Assembly: GCA_902788605.1 (NCBI GenBank)
Contig: CADAKX010000021.1
Coordinates: forward strand, 1 to 46,837
DNA: 46,837 nt
Direction: 5' to 3'
From: an uncultured Prevotellaceae bacterium
Lineage (GTDB): Bacteria > Bacteroidota > Bacteroidia > Bacteroidales > Bacteroidaceae
In this document: piece after piece, positions 33,661 through 42,236 of the stretch
How positions within the stretch are numbered: position 1 is the first letter of the stretch
How the letters are laid out: every line of letters begins with the position of its first letter
The notes under the pieces: model-generated
The model's database searches: none
Told to the model about the DNA's origin: nothing
Seen by the model: the letters and a program-made list of their open reading frames with translations, nothing else
Translations under genes and position numbers: made by a program

Positions 33661-33668
33661 TAATTTTG
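33661..33668 (+). promoter_or_regulatory. -7 box (TAATTTTG) of the protease gene
   Basis: TAATTTTG matches TAnnTTTG and lies 22 bp before the ATG at 33691. The protease and the adhesin gene 33 bp further on could form one transcript. Confidence 0.6.
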
Positions 33669-33690
33669 CAACCCGATTAAAGATAGATAT

Positions 33691-36015
33691 ATGCAAAGAC
33701 TTTTTTGTTTTCTGGTGATAGCCTTGCTTGGCTCCCTGTCTTCGTTCGCTGGTCATGTCCAGCCCGAACAAGCCCAGCAACTCGCTATCGATTTTCTTTC
33801 TCAGCGCACAGCCCATTCTCGTGGCGAACACCCACAGGAGTCTGTTTCTGCAACCATTGCGTCGTTTGATGGTTTCTATATCGTGAACCGAGGCTCAGAC
33901 CAGGGTTTTGTGATTGTGGCTGCCGATGATCGCGCCTACACCATCCTGGGATATAGCGACAAGGGCTCCATCAATCTTGCTACCGCTCCAGAAGCCCTGA
34001 CACACTGGCTGCAGACGTTTTCCAACGAGATACAACATATTGGTAACAAGACCTCAACGCTTTCCTTTTCCGATAAGAAATACCAAGGCGTTTCTCCTTT
34101 GTTGGGCGAAACCGCTTGGAACCAAGGATATCCCTATAACCAGTTGACCCCTTGTTATGTAGGTACCACCAATGCCGCCACGGGATGTGCCGCCACGGCG
34201 ATGGCCCAGATTATGTACTACCACCGCTATCCCGCTCAGGGCCGTGGTCAGAACAGCTTTCACACCTCACAATACAATATGAGCCTGTCGATAGATTTCA
34301 GTCAGAGCACCTATCAGTGGCAGTTGATGAAACCCGTCTATGGCGAATGGGACTCTCAGGATAGTCGTGAAGCTGTAGCTGTGCTGATGCGCGATTGCGG
34401 CTATGCCATCAATATGGACTATGGTGCTGTGAGTGGCGCTGCTCCTGATGCCTGGCCCAAGGCCCTCATTGAGTATTTCGACTATGATCGTGGTCTCTGC
34501 AACCGTTATCGTGCCAACTATACCCACGAAGAGTGGAACGAGATTATCCGTCGTGAGTTGGATGCCGGACGTCCCGTCTTTGCTGGCGGCTTTGCCAATT
34601 CTGGTGGCCACGCCTTTGTCTTCGATGGCTATGATGAAGACGGACTTATCCACGTCAACTGGGGATGGGGAGGTGTGAGCAACGGCTATTTCCGTACCTC
34701 AGCCCTCACCCCTGCCATTCAGGGTACAGGTGGAGCCGATGGCGGTTTCAATGCCCGTCAGTCTATCATCACAGGTATTCAACCCGCCTGCGAGGGTAGC
34801 GAGCTGACGCCAGAGTTCTATAGCAGCGAGACAGTAAAGGCCACGCCTGCCACCACTTCAAAGACGACTCCTGTGGCTCTGAAGCTCACAGGTAAGATTA
34901 CCAATGGTGGCTATTGCGATGCCATCGTTGATTTTGGCTTTGGTGTCTATGACGAGAACAACGAGTTGGTGCTCATCATTCCTGCCAACGAAAACGATAA
35001 GAGCGTAGAGATGACCAAGTTCTGCATCGGCATCAATGTCTCGCAGGCCGACCTCTCGTCGCTTTCATCAGGCGATTACGTGCTTCGTCCCGTCGTGGTG
35101 GAGCATGGTGGCAGCCGATGGACACCCGTTCACCATGGCAACAATGCCCGTCCCAACTATTTGAAGCTGCAGGTTAGGGATGATGGTCAGCTGACCTTCG
35201 AGCAACCCACGAAATCTGTCCTCTCTGCCACCAATATCACGGCAGACACCCGCATCTATAGCGGTGTGAAGTGCAGCGTGAGTGCTATCCTGAGAAATGA
35301 CGGTGATATGGACTATAGCAGTGATGTCCGCGTGGCCCTCTATCGTCCTTCTGATGGCATGAAGATGGCAGAAAGCGACAGCTATCTCGAAGATGTCCTG
35401 GCTCAGGATGAGGCTCAGGCCACCATTGTCAGTGCCTATAACGTTGCCCCAGGCACCTATCAGCTCAACCTGATTGATGAAGACTCTCAGCCCCTTGGCG
35501 AACCCATTGAGGTGGAAGTGCTGGATGCCCCTGCAGGTGAGGGTACAGCAGAGGCTGTTGGCAGCCTCGCCGTGACGGATGGCGTTACCCCCAGTCGCAG
35601 CGAACTGAGTTTTACGGCTCATCTGCATGCCACCAGTGGTGTGTTTGCCAACAACGTCACCATATATATATATGACGAGTATGAGACCACCACATCACCC
35701 TTGGGCAGTCTGGAGCCCCAGTTTGTATTCATTGAGCCCGATGGCACGCTGGATATCACCTTCACAGGTAAGATGGAGAACGGCATGATGGGTACCACCT
35801 ATAAGGCCACCCTCATCAACCTCGATGAGAATACCTATATCAAGCCCCGTGCCAATGCCAGTTGTGTCTTTACCCTTAGTGGTACGTCCACAGGCATCGT
35901 AAGCCGTGAGGTGAATCCCCAGCCACAGGTTATCTACGACCTCCAGGGCCGTCGTGTCAGTCAGCCCCAGAAAGGCATCTATGTCTCCAACGGACATAAG
36001 ATAGCCATCAAATAG
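33691..36015 (+). CDS. C10 family (streptopain-like) cysteine protease
   Basis: 774 residues, signal MQRLFCFLVIALLGSLSSFA. A Spi-type prodomain ('GFVIVAADDRAYTILGYSDK') precedes the catalytic domain: Cys166 in 'NAATGCAATAMAQIM', His307 in 'NSGGHAFVFDG' and the Trp region 'HVNWGWGG' (about 321-328). Several beta-sandwich domains follow (about 400-735). The last 45 residues include 'IYDLQGRRVSQPQKGIYVSN', the Prevotella type IX secretion-like tail. C10 proteases are made as zymogens and exported; here probably to the surface or medium, degrading host or microbial protein. Transcribed together with the large adhesin-like gene. Confidence 0.92.
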   Translation: MQRLFCFLVIALLGSLSSFAGHVQPEQAQQLAIDFLSQRTAHSRGEHPQESVSATIASFDGFYIVNRGSDQGFVIVAADDRAYTILGYSDKGSINLATAPEALTHWLQTFSNEIQHIGNKTSTLSFSDKKYQGVSPLLGETAWNQGYPYNQLTPCYVGTTNAATGCAATAMAQIMYYHRYPAQGRGQNSFHTSQYNMSLSIDFSQSTYQWQLMKPVYGEWDSQDSREAVAVLMRDCGYAINMDYGAVSGAAPDAWPKALIEYFDYDRGLCNRYRANYTHEEWNEIIRRELDAGRPVFAGGFANSGGHAFVFDGYDEDGLIHVNWGWGGVSNGYFRTSALTPAIQGTGGADGGFNARQSIITGIQPACEGSELTPEFYSSETVKATPATTSKTTPVALKLTGKITNGGYCDAIVDFGFGVYDENNELVLIIPANENDKSVEMTKFCIGINVSQADLSSLSSGDYVLRPVVVEHGGSRWTPVHHGNNARPNYLKLQVRDDGQLTFEQPTKSVLSATNITADTRIYSGVKCSVSAILRNDGDMDYSSDVRVALYRPSDGMKMAESDSYLEDVLAQDEAQATIVSAYNVAPGTYQLNLIDEDSQPLGEPIEVEVLDAPAGEGTAEAVGSLAVTDGVTPSRSELSFTAHLHATSGVFANNVTIYIYDEYETTTSPLGSLEPQFVFIEPDGTLDITFTGKMENGMMGTTYKATLINLDENTYIKPRANASCVFTLSGTSTGIVSREVNPQPQVIYDLQGRRVSQPQKGIYVSNGHKIAIK

Positions 36016-36048
36016 CCAACACGTATTCATAATAAATCAATCAAAGCA

Positions 36049-39000
36049 ATGAGAAAACTTGTAATGACACTCGCAGCCATGCTGATGACTATGTCGCTGA
36101 TGGCTCAAGAAACTTATGATGCCGCTCCGAGCGCTCATAAGAAGGTAGTGCAGAAGTCCCAAAAAGGCCGTCTGATGCCCGTCAAGAACGGTCAGAAGAA
36201 AGGCGTGCGCAGAGCTCCCAGCCTGTCGCAGTTTCAGGGACTGACCATCTATGCTGCCCTCAAGAACAGTGATAACTGGAGTGGAGCCGGCATCGCGTCG
36301 GTACCCTATGGTGTCTACACTTACACCATTGGCGAGGACCTGGACTTCCAGCCTGTATCCACAGACCTGGGCTTCAACTACATGGCTTCTGCCATGGCCC
36401 GCAAAGAGTTGTTGGGCGTGCGCCCTATGGATCTCTTTGGCACGCTGACAGGTGTGGAGTATAACGGTTTGGATTCCATGCTTTTCAAACAGCAGTGGTC
36501 AGAGGTCATTTCAAGCGACGAGGTGAACTACAGCTACATCCCCTCTGTGATGGCCTATGATGTGACGAGCGATGTCATCTATTCAGCCCAGTACAACGCC
36601 GACCTCACAGGTCTGAACTGGTCAAAGTGGAATCCCCTGACTCGCCGTTTCGATACCATCCATAAGTGGAACAACGACTTCCAGCCCCTGACGCTGGCTT
36701 GCACCCCCGATGGACAGTTCTATTGCGTGGGTGCCGATGGCTTCTTCTATGCCATCGACAAGCAGACGGGCGATGCCTCTATGCTGGGACAGTTGGGCAT
36801 CGAACCCACGCTCTATGTCCAGTCGATGAACTATGAGCCCCAGTCGGGCTACTTCATCTGGATGGCCGTCAGCCAGAGCGGTTCAGGTATCTATGCCGTG
36901 AATCCTGCTGATGGCGAGACCACCCTGATTCGCCGTCTGTCGAAGAACGAGCAGGCTTCAACCCTTTTCTTCAAGGGTAACAAGGCACCTGCCAAGGCAC
37001 CAGGCCGTATTACTGACCTGAAGATGAACTACAGTGGCAATGGTTCTACCACGGGCAACCTGACCTTCACCGTTCCCACCACCACCTTCGATGGTTCTTC
37101 GTTGAGCGGTGAAGTGCAGATGAATGTGTGGATTGACGGTCAGAGTCTGGCATTGGCCACCAATGTGACAGCCGGTTCGCGTCAGACCTTTGCCTTCGAC
37201 CTTACCAACGACAACCACTATGCCTATGTGGTGCTGAAGAATGCCGATGGCTTCTCTCCCTGCAGCTATACCTATGAGTATGCAGGCTATGATATCCCTC
37301 TGGCTGTGAAGAATGTGGTGCTCAATGTTGCCGATGGCGTTTCCACCCTTTCGTGGAATGCCCCCGAGGGTGGTGTCAACGGTGGTTATATCAACCAGGA
37401 GGGCGTCACCTATGATGTGGTGCGCCAGCCAGGCAATGTCACTGTGGCCCAAGGCATCTCGGCAACGACATTCACTGAGACACTGCCCACCAAGATGGAG
37501 CGCTATTACTATGAGGTCTATCCCTACAACGGTCAGAACAAGAAAGGCGCTGCCACCGAGTCAAACCGCGTGCTGGCTGGTTCGTCGTTCGAGCCCCCTT
37601 ATGTGGAGACCTTTGCCGACGAGTCGACGCTCAGTCTCTGGACAATCATCAACGTCAACAACGACTCCAGCGCCTGGGGTAATGCCTACACCTGGCAGTA
37701 CCAGTCGTGGGGCCCCGATATGAATCTGAGTACAGGTCCTTATGCCATTGGCGATGGCTTTGACAGCGTGGACGATTATCTGGTGTCTCCAGGTATCGCC
37801 CTGAAGAAAGATATCACCTATGCCCTCACCGTCAGCATGCGCAACACCTTTGCAGGCATGGCTGAGCGTGTAAGCCTGTTGGTGGGTACCGACCCCAACG
37901 ATCCTTCTACCTTCCGTGTGATTGACAGCAACGAGGCTTACGATGTGATGAGTGACGGACAGGGCAATAATGGCCGTCCTTGGGAGGCCGACTTCCAGGT
38001 GGAGGAGACAGGCACCTACTATATGGCTGTTCGTGGCTATACCACCCGCGAGGACAATGCCTCTGCTCTCTTTGTCTATGGTCTGCGCGTTGATGAGTTG
38101 GGCGTCAGCACAGCCCCTGCCGAGGTGACAGAACTCACTATCACCCCTGAGGCTGCAGGCGAGATGCAGGCCGAGGTGAGCTTCACCGTACCTGCCAAGA
38201 GCATGGGTGGTGACGACCTGGGTGAAGGACTCGTTGCCAATATCTATCGCGATCAGAACCTGAGCGAGGCTGTGGCCAACTTCAATGTTTCTGCTGGCGA
38301 GAAGGCCCAGTGGACAGACAATACCGTGAAGGGTGTGGGTGTTCATAGCTATACCGTGAGTGTGACCAACAACTATGGTGAAGGTAAGAAAGTGAGCGCT
38401 GAGGCTTTCATCGGCGTCTATACCGCTCCTTATACCAACACCTTCGATACTGAGGAAGACGATCGCTTCTTCATCACCGTCAACGACTCTGTTTCTGATG
38501 GCAACACCTGCAAGTGGGCATGGAGCGACTACAACAAGAACCTGGCTCTGAGCTATTATGTCCAGAAGAACTTCGAGCCCATCTGGCTGTTCTTCCCTGC
38601 TGTGAAGCTCGAAGAGGAGCAGGTCTATGAGGTGAACTACGACTGGGTGTTCTCTTCTTACAACAAGAGTTCTGTGGGCTACATGAGCATCGGCACCGCT
38701 GCCGACAGCACTGCTCAGACCGTTGGCGAGGCATTGCCCTTCACCGATGACCTGGGTTATGGTGTGGCTCGTCCTGTGACGCAGGAGGTGGTTGCCACCA
38801 AGACGGGCAAGTACTATCCCTCTGTCTATATCCACGGCAATCGTGGCACCAGTGGCGACTATATCATGCCCACCATCGACAATATCAATATCCAGCATGT
38901 GGCTTCTGCCAAGGCGCCTTATGTTGTTGAGAACCTCGTGGCACAGCATGATATGACAGGTGCGCTGAGCGTCACCATCAGTTGTCAGGCTCCTGCCATC

Positions 39001-40203
39001 GACTATGCAAAGCGCGCGCTCACCAACAAGATGAGTGTCAGCATCTATCGCGCTGGTCAGACCATCCCCTTGAAGACCTTCGATAATGTGGAGCCTGGTC
39101 AGACCCTGCAGTGGACCGACAACCAGCCCCTCACAGGTATGAACGGCTATACTGTCGTGCCCTCAAACGACTTTGGTCGTGGTAAGGCTGCCACCACAGA
39201 GACCTATGCCGGCATTGACCTGCCCGAGGCTGTTGGCGACTTCGCCATCCGTGGTTCTGAGGACAACCAGCAGGCCGTTCTTTCTTGGACGGCACCTTCT
39301 GAGGTAGGTCAGAATGGTGGTGTGGTCGATGGCTCGCTGAGCTATGTTGTCTGCGAGTACTTCCCCAACGAGACCGATGCCAACAAGCAGGTAGTGGCTA
39401 TCGCTACCACGCAGAATACCACCTATACCGTGGCACGCGAGGCTACCGATAATATGGAGCAGCACATCTATGCCGTCATCACCCAGACCTCAACAGGTCT
39501 TGGCAAGGCCGTGCTCGACTTTGCCATCCTGGGTAAGTTGAAGACGATGCCCTTTGCCGAGCCTTTTGCCAACGGCGGTCTGAACACCGACGGCTGGGTG
39601 AGCGATGGCGATGTGTCCCAGTATGGTGCTGCCTGGCAGTTGGTTCAGGACAACGACGAGATGGTGTCTCAGGACGGCGACAATGGCTGCGCCCTCTGTT
39701 ATAACGGTAACTACTATGAGCAGTATCACTATGGCGACCTGATCACGCCGAAGGTAGGCGTTGAGGCCAATAAGGACTATAAGCTCACCTTCTATAGCTA
39801 TCATGGTGTGGCGTCAGCGATGAGCATCATGCCTACGATGGTTGTCTTCCAGAGTACTGACGACTACCCCTACGTACAGATGGGCGACACCATCCGCGTG
39901 ACTGAGGGTGAGAAGGGCTGGACCCTCCATGAGCTTACACTGCATACCGCTGCCGATGCCCACTACCTGAAGCTCTGCTTCCGTGGCTTGCTCAGTAATA
40001 TGAACGAGCGCATCTGGCTCGATCATATCACCATCGAACCCATCAACGATACCACATCAGTAACTAATATACATCAGGGTAACAGTGCCAGCCACTCGCA
40101 GATGTTCGACCTGCAGGGCCGAGAGGTTCGCAACCATCAGCCGCGAACCATCATCATCAAGCGCGATGCCGATGGCACTTCTTATAAAGTACTACAAAAT
40201 TAA
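36049..40203 (+). CDS. Large multidomain surface protein with choice-of-anchor-J and Fn3-like modules
   Basis: 1384 residues, signal MRKLVMTLAAMLMTMSLMAQ. An N-terminal propeller-like region (about 70-320; 'LACTPDGQFYCVGADGFFYA') is followed by alternating Fn3-like modules ('SVTISCQAPAIDYAKRALTN') and three choice-of-anchor-J/cleaved-adhesin domains. These begin near 'PYVETFADESTLSLWTI' (about 520), 'PYTNTFDTEEDDRFFIT' (about 795) and 'MPFAEPFANGGLNTDGWVS' (about 1165). The C-terminal end 'MFDLQGREVRNHQPRTIIIK' is a T9SS-like tail. Close relatives of these modules occur with gingipain-type proteases; the gene follows the C10 protease by 33 bp, so it may be a protease-associated adhesin. Ligand unknown. 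Confidence 0.85.
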   Translation: MRKLVMTLAAMLMTMSLMAQETYDAAPSAHKKVVQKSQKGRLMPVKNGQKKGVRRAPSLSQFQGLTIYAALKNSDNWSGAGIASVPYGVYTYTIGEDLDFQPVSTDLGFNYMASAMARKELLGVRPMDLFGTLTGVEYNGLDSMLFKQQWSEVISSDEVNYSYIPSVMAYDVTSDVIYSAQYNADLTGLNWSKWNPLTRRFDTIHKWNNDFQPLTLACTPDGQFYCVGADGFFYAIDKQTGDASMLGQLGIEPTLYVQSMNYEPQSGYFIWMAVSQSGSGIYAVNPADGETTLIRRLSKNEQASTLFFKGNKAPAKAPGRITDLKMNYSGNGSTTGNLTFTVPTTTFDGSSLSGEVQMNVWIDGQSLALATNVTAGSRQTFAFDLTNDNHYAYVVLKNADGFSPCSYTYEYAGYDIPLAVKNVVLNVADGVSTLSWNAPEGGVNGGYINQEGVTYDVVRQPGNVTVAQGISATTFTETLPTKMERYYYEVYPYNGQNKKGAATESNRVLAGSSFEPPYVETFADESTLSLWTIINVNNDSSAWGNAYTWQYQSWGPDMNLSTGPYAIGDGFDSVDDYLVSPGIALKKDITYALTVSMRNTFAGMAERVSLLVGTDPNDPSTFRVIDSNEAYDVMSDGQGNNGRPWEADFQVEETGTYYMAVRGYTTREDNASALFVYGLRVDELGVSTAPAEVTELTITPEAAGEMQAEVSFTVPAKSMGGDDLGEGLVANIYRDQNLSEAVANFNVSAGEKAQWTDNTVKGVGVHSYTVSVTNNYGEGKKVSAEAFIGVYTAPYTNTFDTEEDDRFFITVNDSVSDGNTCKWAWSDYNKNLALSYYVQKNFEPIWLFFPAVKLEEEQVYEVNYDWVFSSYNKSSVGYMSIGTAADSTAQTVGEALPFTDDLGYGVARPVTQEVVATKTGKYYPSVYIHGNRGTSGDYIMPTIDNINIQHVASAKAPYVVENLVAQHDMTGALSVTISCQAPAIDYAKRALTNKMSVSIYRAGQTIPLKTFDNVEPGQTLQWTDNQPLTGMNGYTVVPSNDFGRGKAATTETYAGIDLPEAVGDFAIRGSEDNQQAVLSWTAPSEVGQNGGVVDGSLSYVVCEYFPNETDANKQVVAIATTQNTTYTVAREATDNMEQHIYAVITQTSTGLGKAVLDFAILGKLKTMPFAEPFANGGLNTDGWVSDGDVSQYGAAWQLVQDNDEMVSQDGDNGCALCYNGNYYEQYHYGDLITPKVGVEANKDYKLTFYSYHGVASAMSIMPTMVVFQSTDDYPYVQMGDTIRVTEGEKGWTLHELTLHTAADAHYLKLCFRGLLSNMNERIWLDHITIEPINDTTSVTNIHQGNSASHSQMFDLQGREVRNHQPRTIIIKRDADGTSYKVLQN

Positions 40204-40211
40204 TCCAACTG

Positions 40212-40250
40212 AAGGAGGCTGGCAATTAAACGCCAGCCTTCTTTGTTTTT
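40212..40250 (+). terminator. Terminator after the protease-adhesin unit
   Basis: AAGGAGGCTGGC (40212-40223) pairs with GCCAGCCTTCTT (40232-40243) through 12 bp with one G-U pair, followed by a T-rich run ending at 40250. Confidence 0.8.
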
Positions 40251-40349
40251 AAACCTTTTCCATGTCATTGCGCCTATTCATTAACTAATGATACTTTTAA
40301 AAAATGCAAAAATTGCAAAAGAAATGTAATGTGTTTAAAAAATTTTAGC

Positions 40350-40357
40350 TAATTTTG
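40350..40357 (+). promoter_or_regulatory. -7 box (TAATTTTG) before the AraC membrane regulator
   Basis: TAATTTTG matches TAnnTTTG and lies 28 bp before the ATG at 40386. The preceding 140 bases are AT-rich and gene-free. Confidence 0.55.
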
Positions 40358-40385
40358 CATTTAATTTCTGATTGCAGAATCAACT

Positions 40386-41468
40386 ATGTTTGGACACATA
40401 CCCTTCGATATCATATTATTGCTCTTAGTCTACGGAGGAGCGACGGCGATGGAACTCATTGCCTGCTTCTATCTGTTGCTACGTCGAAGCAATGTATTTG
40501 CCCCCGACGTGACGCCATCTGCGCGTCTGCGCCGATGGACGATAACTTTCTTCGCCTTGATGTTCTTGAGCCATATGTGGTATCTGCCGGTAGTCTTTTT
40601 CACTTCCCCCGATGCTATCAGGCAGAGTCAGCTTGTGGGAGTTTTGCTCGACAGCATGACTGTGATTCCCCTGATCATCGTCCTCCTGATTTGCATGCTG
40701 CAGGACCGCAGGCGTCCGCTGTGGCCTGTTGCCGTGATGGTGGCCCCCCTTGCTCTAGGTCTGGTGGCGTGTCTGGTCAGTCATAATGATGCCTATATGC
40801 CGCTGGTGATGGGCTATTTTCTGTTGATGTGCATCGGCATACTCATCTTTATGGTGATTGCCGTCCGACAGTATGGACGCTGGTTGCGCGACAACTATGC
40901 CGATCTGGAGCACAAGGAGGTGTGGCAGAGTTTTGTGGTGCTGACCATCATCATGCTGATGCTTGCCTTCTACATGTTTGATGTGGAGGGCCCTGGCTAC
41001 GAATTCATTATCCAGGTGCTCAACATCCTGCTGGTGGGCTATCTCCTGTGGCGTGTAGAGACGCTGAGCGACCTGAGCATCTCGCATGTCCAGGCTGATA
41101 CGACAGAAGAGAATACAAACGTCGACAGTCAGTTAAGCTTCTTGTTGCAGCAGCATTGCGAGGCTGCGCACCTCTACCTGCAGCACGACCTGACCGTGAC
41201 CCAGCTTGCCCAGAAGATAGGTACCAACCGCACCTATCTCGGCCAGTATTTCTCGCGCCAGGACACCACCTACAATGCCTATATCAATAGTCTGCGTATC
41301 AATCATTTCATCTGCCTCTATCGCGAGGCAGTCGCTTCCCAGCGTACGTTCACGGCCCAGCAGTTGGCCATCGACAGCGGTTATCGCAGCTATAGCACCT
41401 TCAGCCTTGCGTTCAAGCAGCGCATGGGCGAGTCTGTCACAGCCTGGATGCGCCATCCCACCGATTAA
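40386..41468 (+). CDS. Polytopic-membrane AraC-family regulator
   Basis: 360 residues. Six or seven hydrophobic segments occupy about 1-225 ('DIILLLLVYGGATAMELIAC', 'VIPLIIVLLICMLQDRRRPL', 'FVVLTIIMLMLAFYMFDVEG'). A linker leads to an AraC-type HTH at about 255-355 ('LTVTQLAQKIGTNRTYLGQY', 'QLAIDSGYRSYSTFSLAFKQ'). No kinase domain. The sensor is the membrane domain itself, an arrangement seen in Bacteroidetes 'TM-AraC' regulators. It may act on the downstream PAP2-EptA genes; a gap of 75 bp and the same orientation permit read-through. Confidence 0.85.
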   Translation: MFGHIPFDIILLLLVYGGATAMELIACFYLLLRRSNVFAPDVTPSARLRRWTITFFALMFLSHMWYLPVVFFTSPDAIRQSQLVGVLLDSMTVIPLIIVLLICMLQDRRRPLWPVAVMVAPLALGLVACLVSHNDAYMPLVMGYFLLMCIGILIFMVIAVRQYGRWLRDNYADLEHKEVWQSFVVLTIIMLMLAFYMFDVEGPGYEFIIQVLNILLVGYLLWRVETLSDLSISHVQADTTEENTNVDSQLSFLLQQHCEAAHLYLQHDLTVTQLAQKIGTNRTYLGQYFSRQDTTYNAYINSLRINHFICLYREAVASQRTFTAQQLAIDSGYRSYSTFSLAFKQRMGESVTAWMRHPTD

Positions 41469-41543
41469 TGCTGGCGTGGCGACCTTCAAAATGCTGAAGA
41501 TATTCATGATTAACAAGATAATCTCACTACCTTACTTAAAGAA

Positions 41544-42236
41544 ATGATTAACAAACAAGTTTTCATCAGAGCACTTCTAATCTATGTTATTCCCTATCTC
41601 GTATTGCTCGTGGTAATACTCGGACTGTTGTGTTGCTATCCGAAGCCCGAGCTTCACATGTTGCTCAACTCCCGTCACTCCGCTTTTCAAGATACATTCT
41701 TTAAGTACTATACCTTGTTGGCAGAGTGGCCGTTGTATCTTCTGGCGCTGCTTCCCCTGTTTTGGAAGAAAGGCAAGATAACGCTCTTCTTTGCCGTGAG
41801 CGAACTGACTGGAGGTGTTTTTCTTCAGCTGTTGAAGCACACCATTTGCATCGATCGTCCAGTATGTCTGTTCGAACATTATCCTCAGTGGGTGTTGCCC
41901 CTGGTAGAGGGCGTAGATATGCATCACAGCAATTCTTTCCCCTCGGGCCACGCATCTACGTTCTTTGTGTTCTGCACCTGTTGTGTGATTGTTCTGACCT
42001 ATTTCTATAGTCGCAAAGGCAAGTCGTACGACCTCAAGACCCGCCTGCTGTTCGACCTGTCGTTGCTGGTGTTGCTGGTGCTTGCCGCCCTGGGTGCCTA
42101 TTCGCGCGTCTATCTGTCCCAGCACTTCCTGTCCGACGTGTATGTGGGAGGCATTATCGGCTTTGTCACCCCCTTCCTGATCTTCTATCTGTTCAGGAAA
42201 AAGTTTCTGAAACCTAAAAAACAAGAGATAAAATGA
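41544..42236 (+). CDS. PAP2-family phosphatase
   Basis: 230 residues with about six membrane segments. The three PAP2 motifs are present: K98-x6-RP ('KHTICIDRP'), 'PSGH' at 133-136, and 'SRVYLSQHFLSDV' (SR at 187-188, H194, D198). Such enzymes remove phosphate from lipid A (LpxE/LpxF type) or recycle undecaprenyl pyrophosphate. The stop overlaps the start of the EptA-type gene (ATGA, 42233-42236), so the two are coupled. That pairing favours lipid A as substrate: dephosphorylation plus phosphoethanolamine addition both reduce negative surface charge and protect against cationic peptides. Confidence 0.9.
   Translation: MINKQVFIRALLIYVIPYLVLLVVILGLLCCYPKPELHMLLNSRHSAFQDTFFKYYTLLAEWPLYLLALLPLFWKKGKITLFFAVSELTGGVFLQLLKHTICIDRPVCLFEHYPQWVLPLVEGVDMHHSNSFPSGHASTFFVFCTCCVIVLTYFYSRKGKSYDLKTRLLFDLSLLVLLVLAALGAYSRVYLSQHFLSDVYVGGIIGFVTPFLIFYLFRKKFLKPKKQEIK

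Noticed and set aside
37561-38949. Long minus-strand frame (462 codons) inside the adhesin-like gene
   Set aside because: It lies opposite a clearly coding frame with domain matches. Its composition (His, Ile, Gly, Val rich) is the usual antisense shadow of high-GC codons, and it has no recognised motif.
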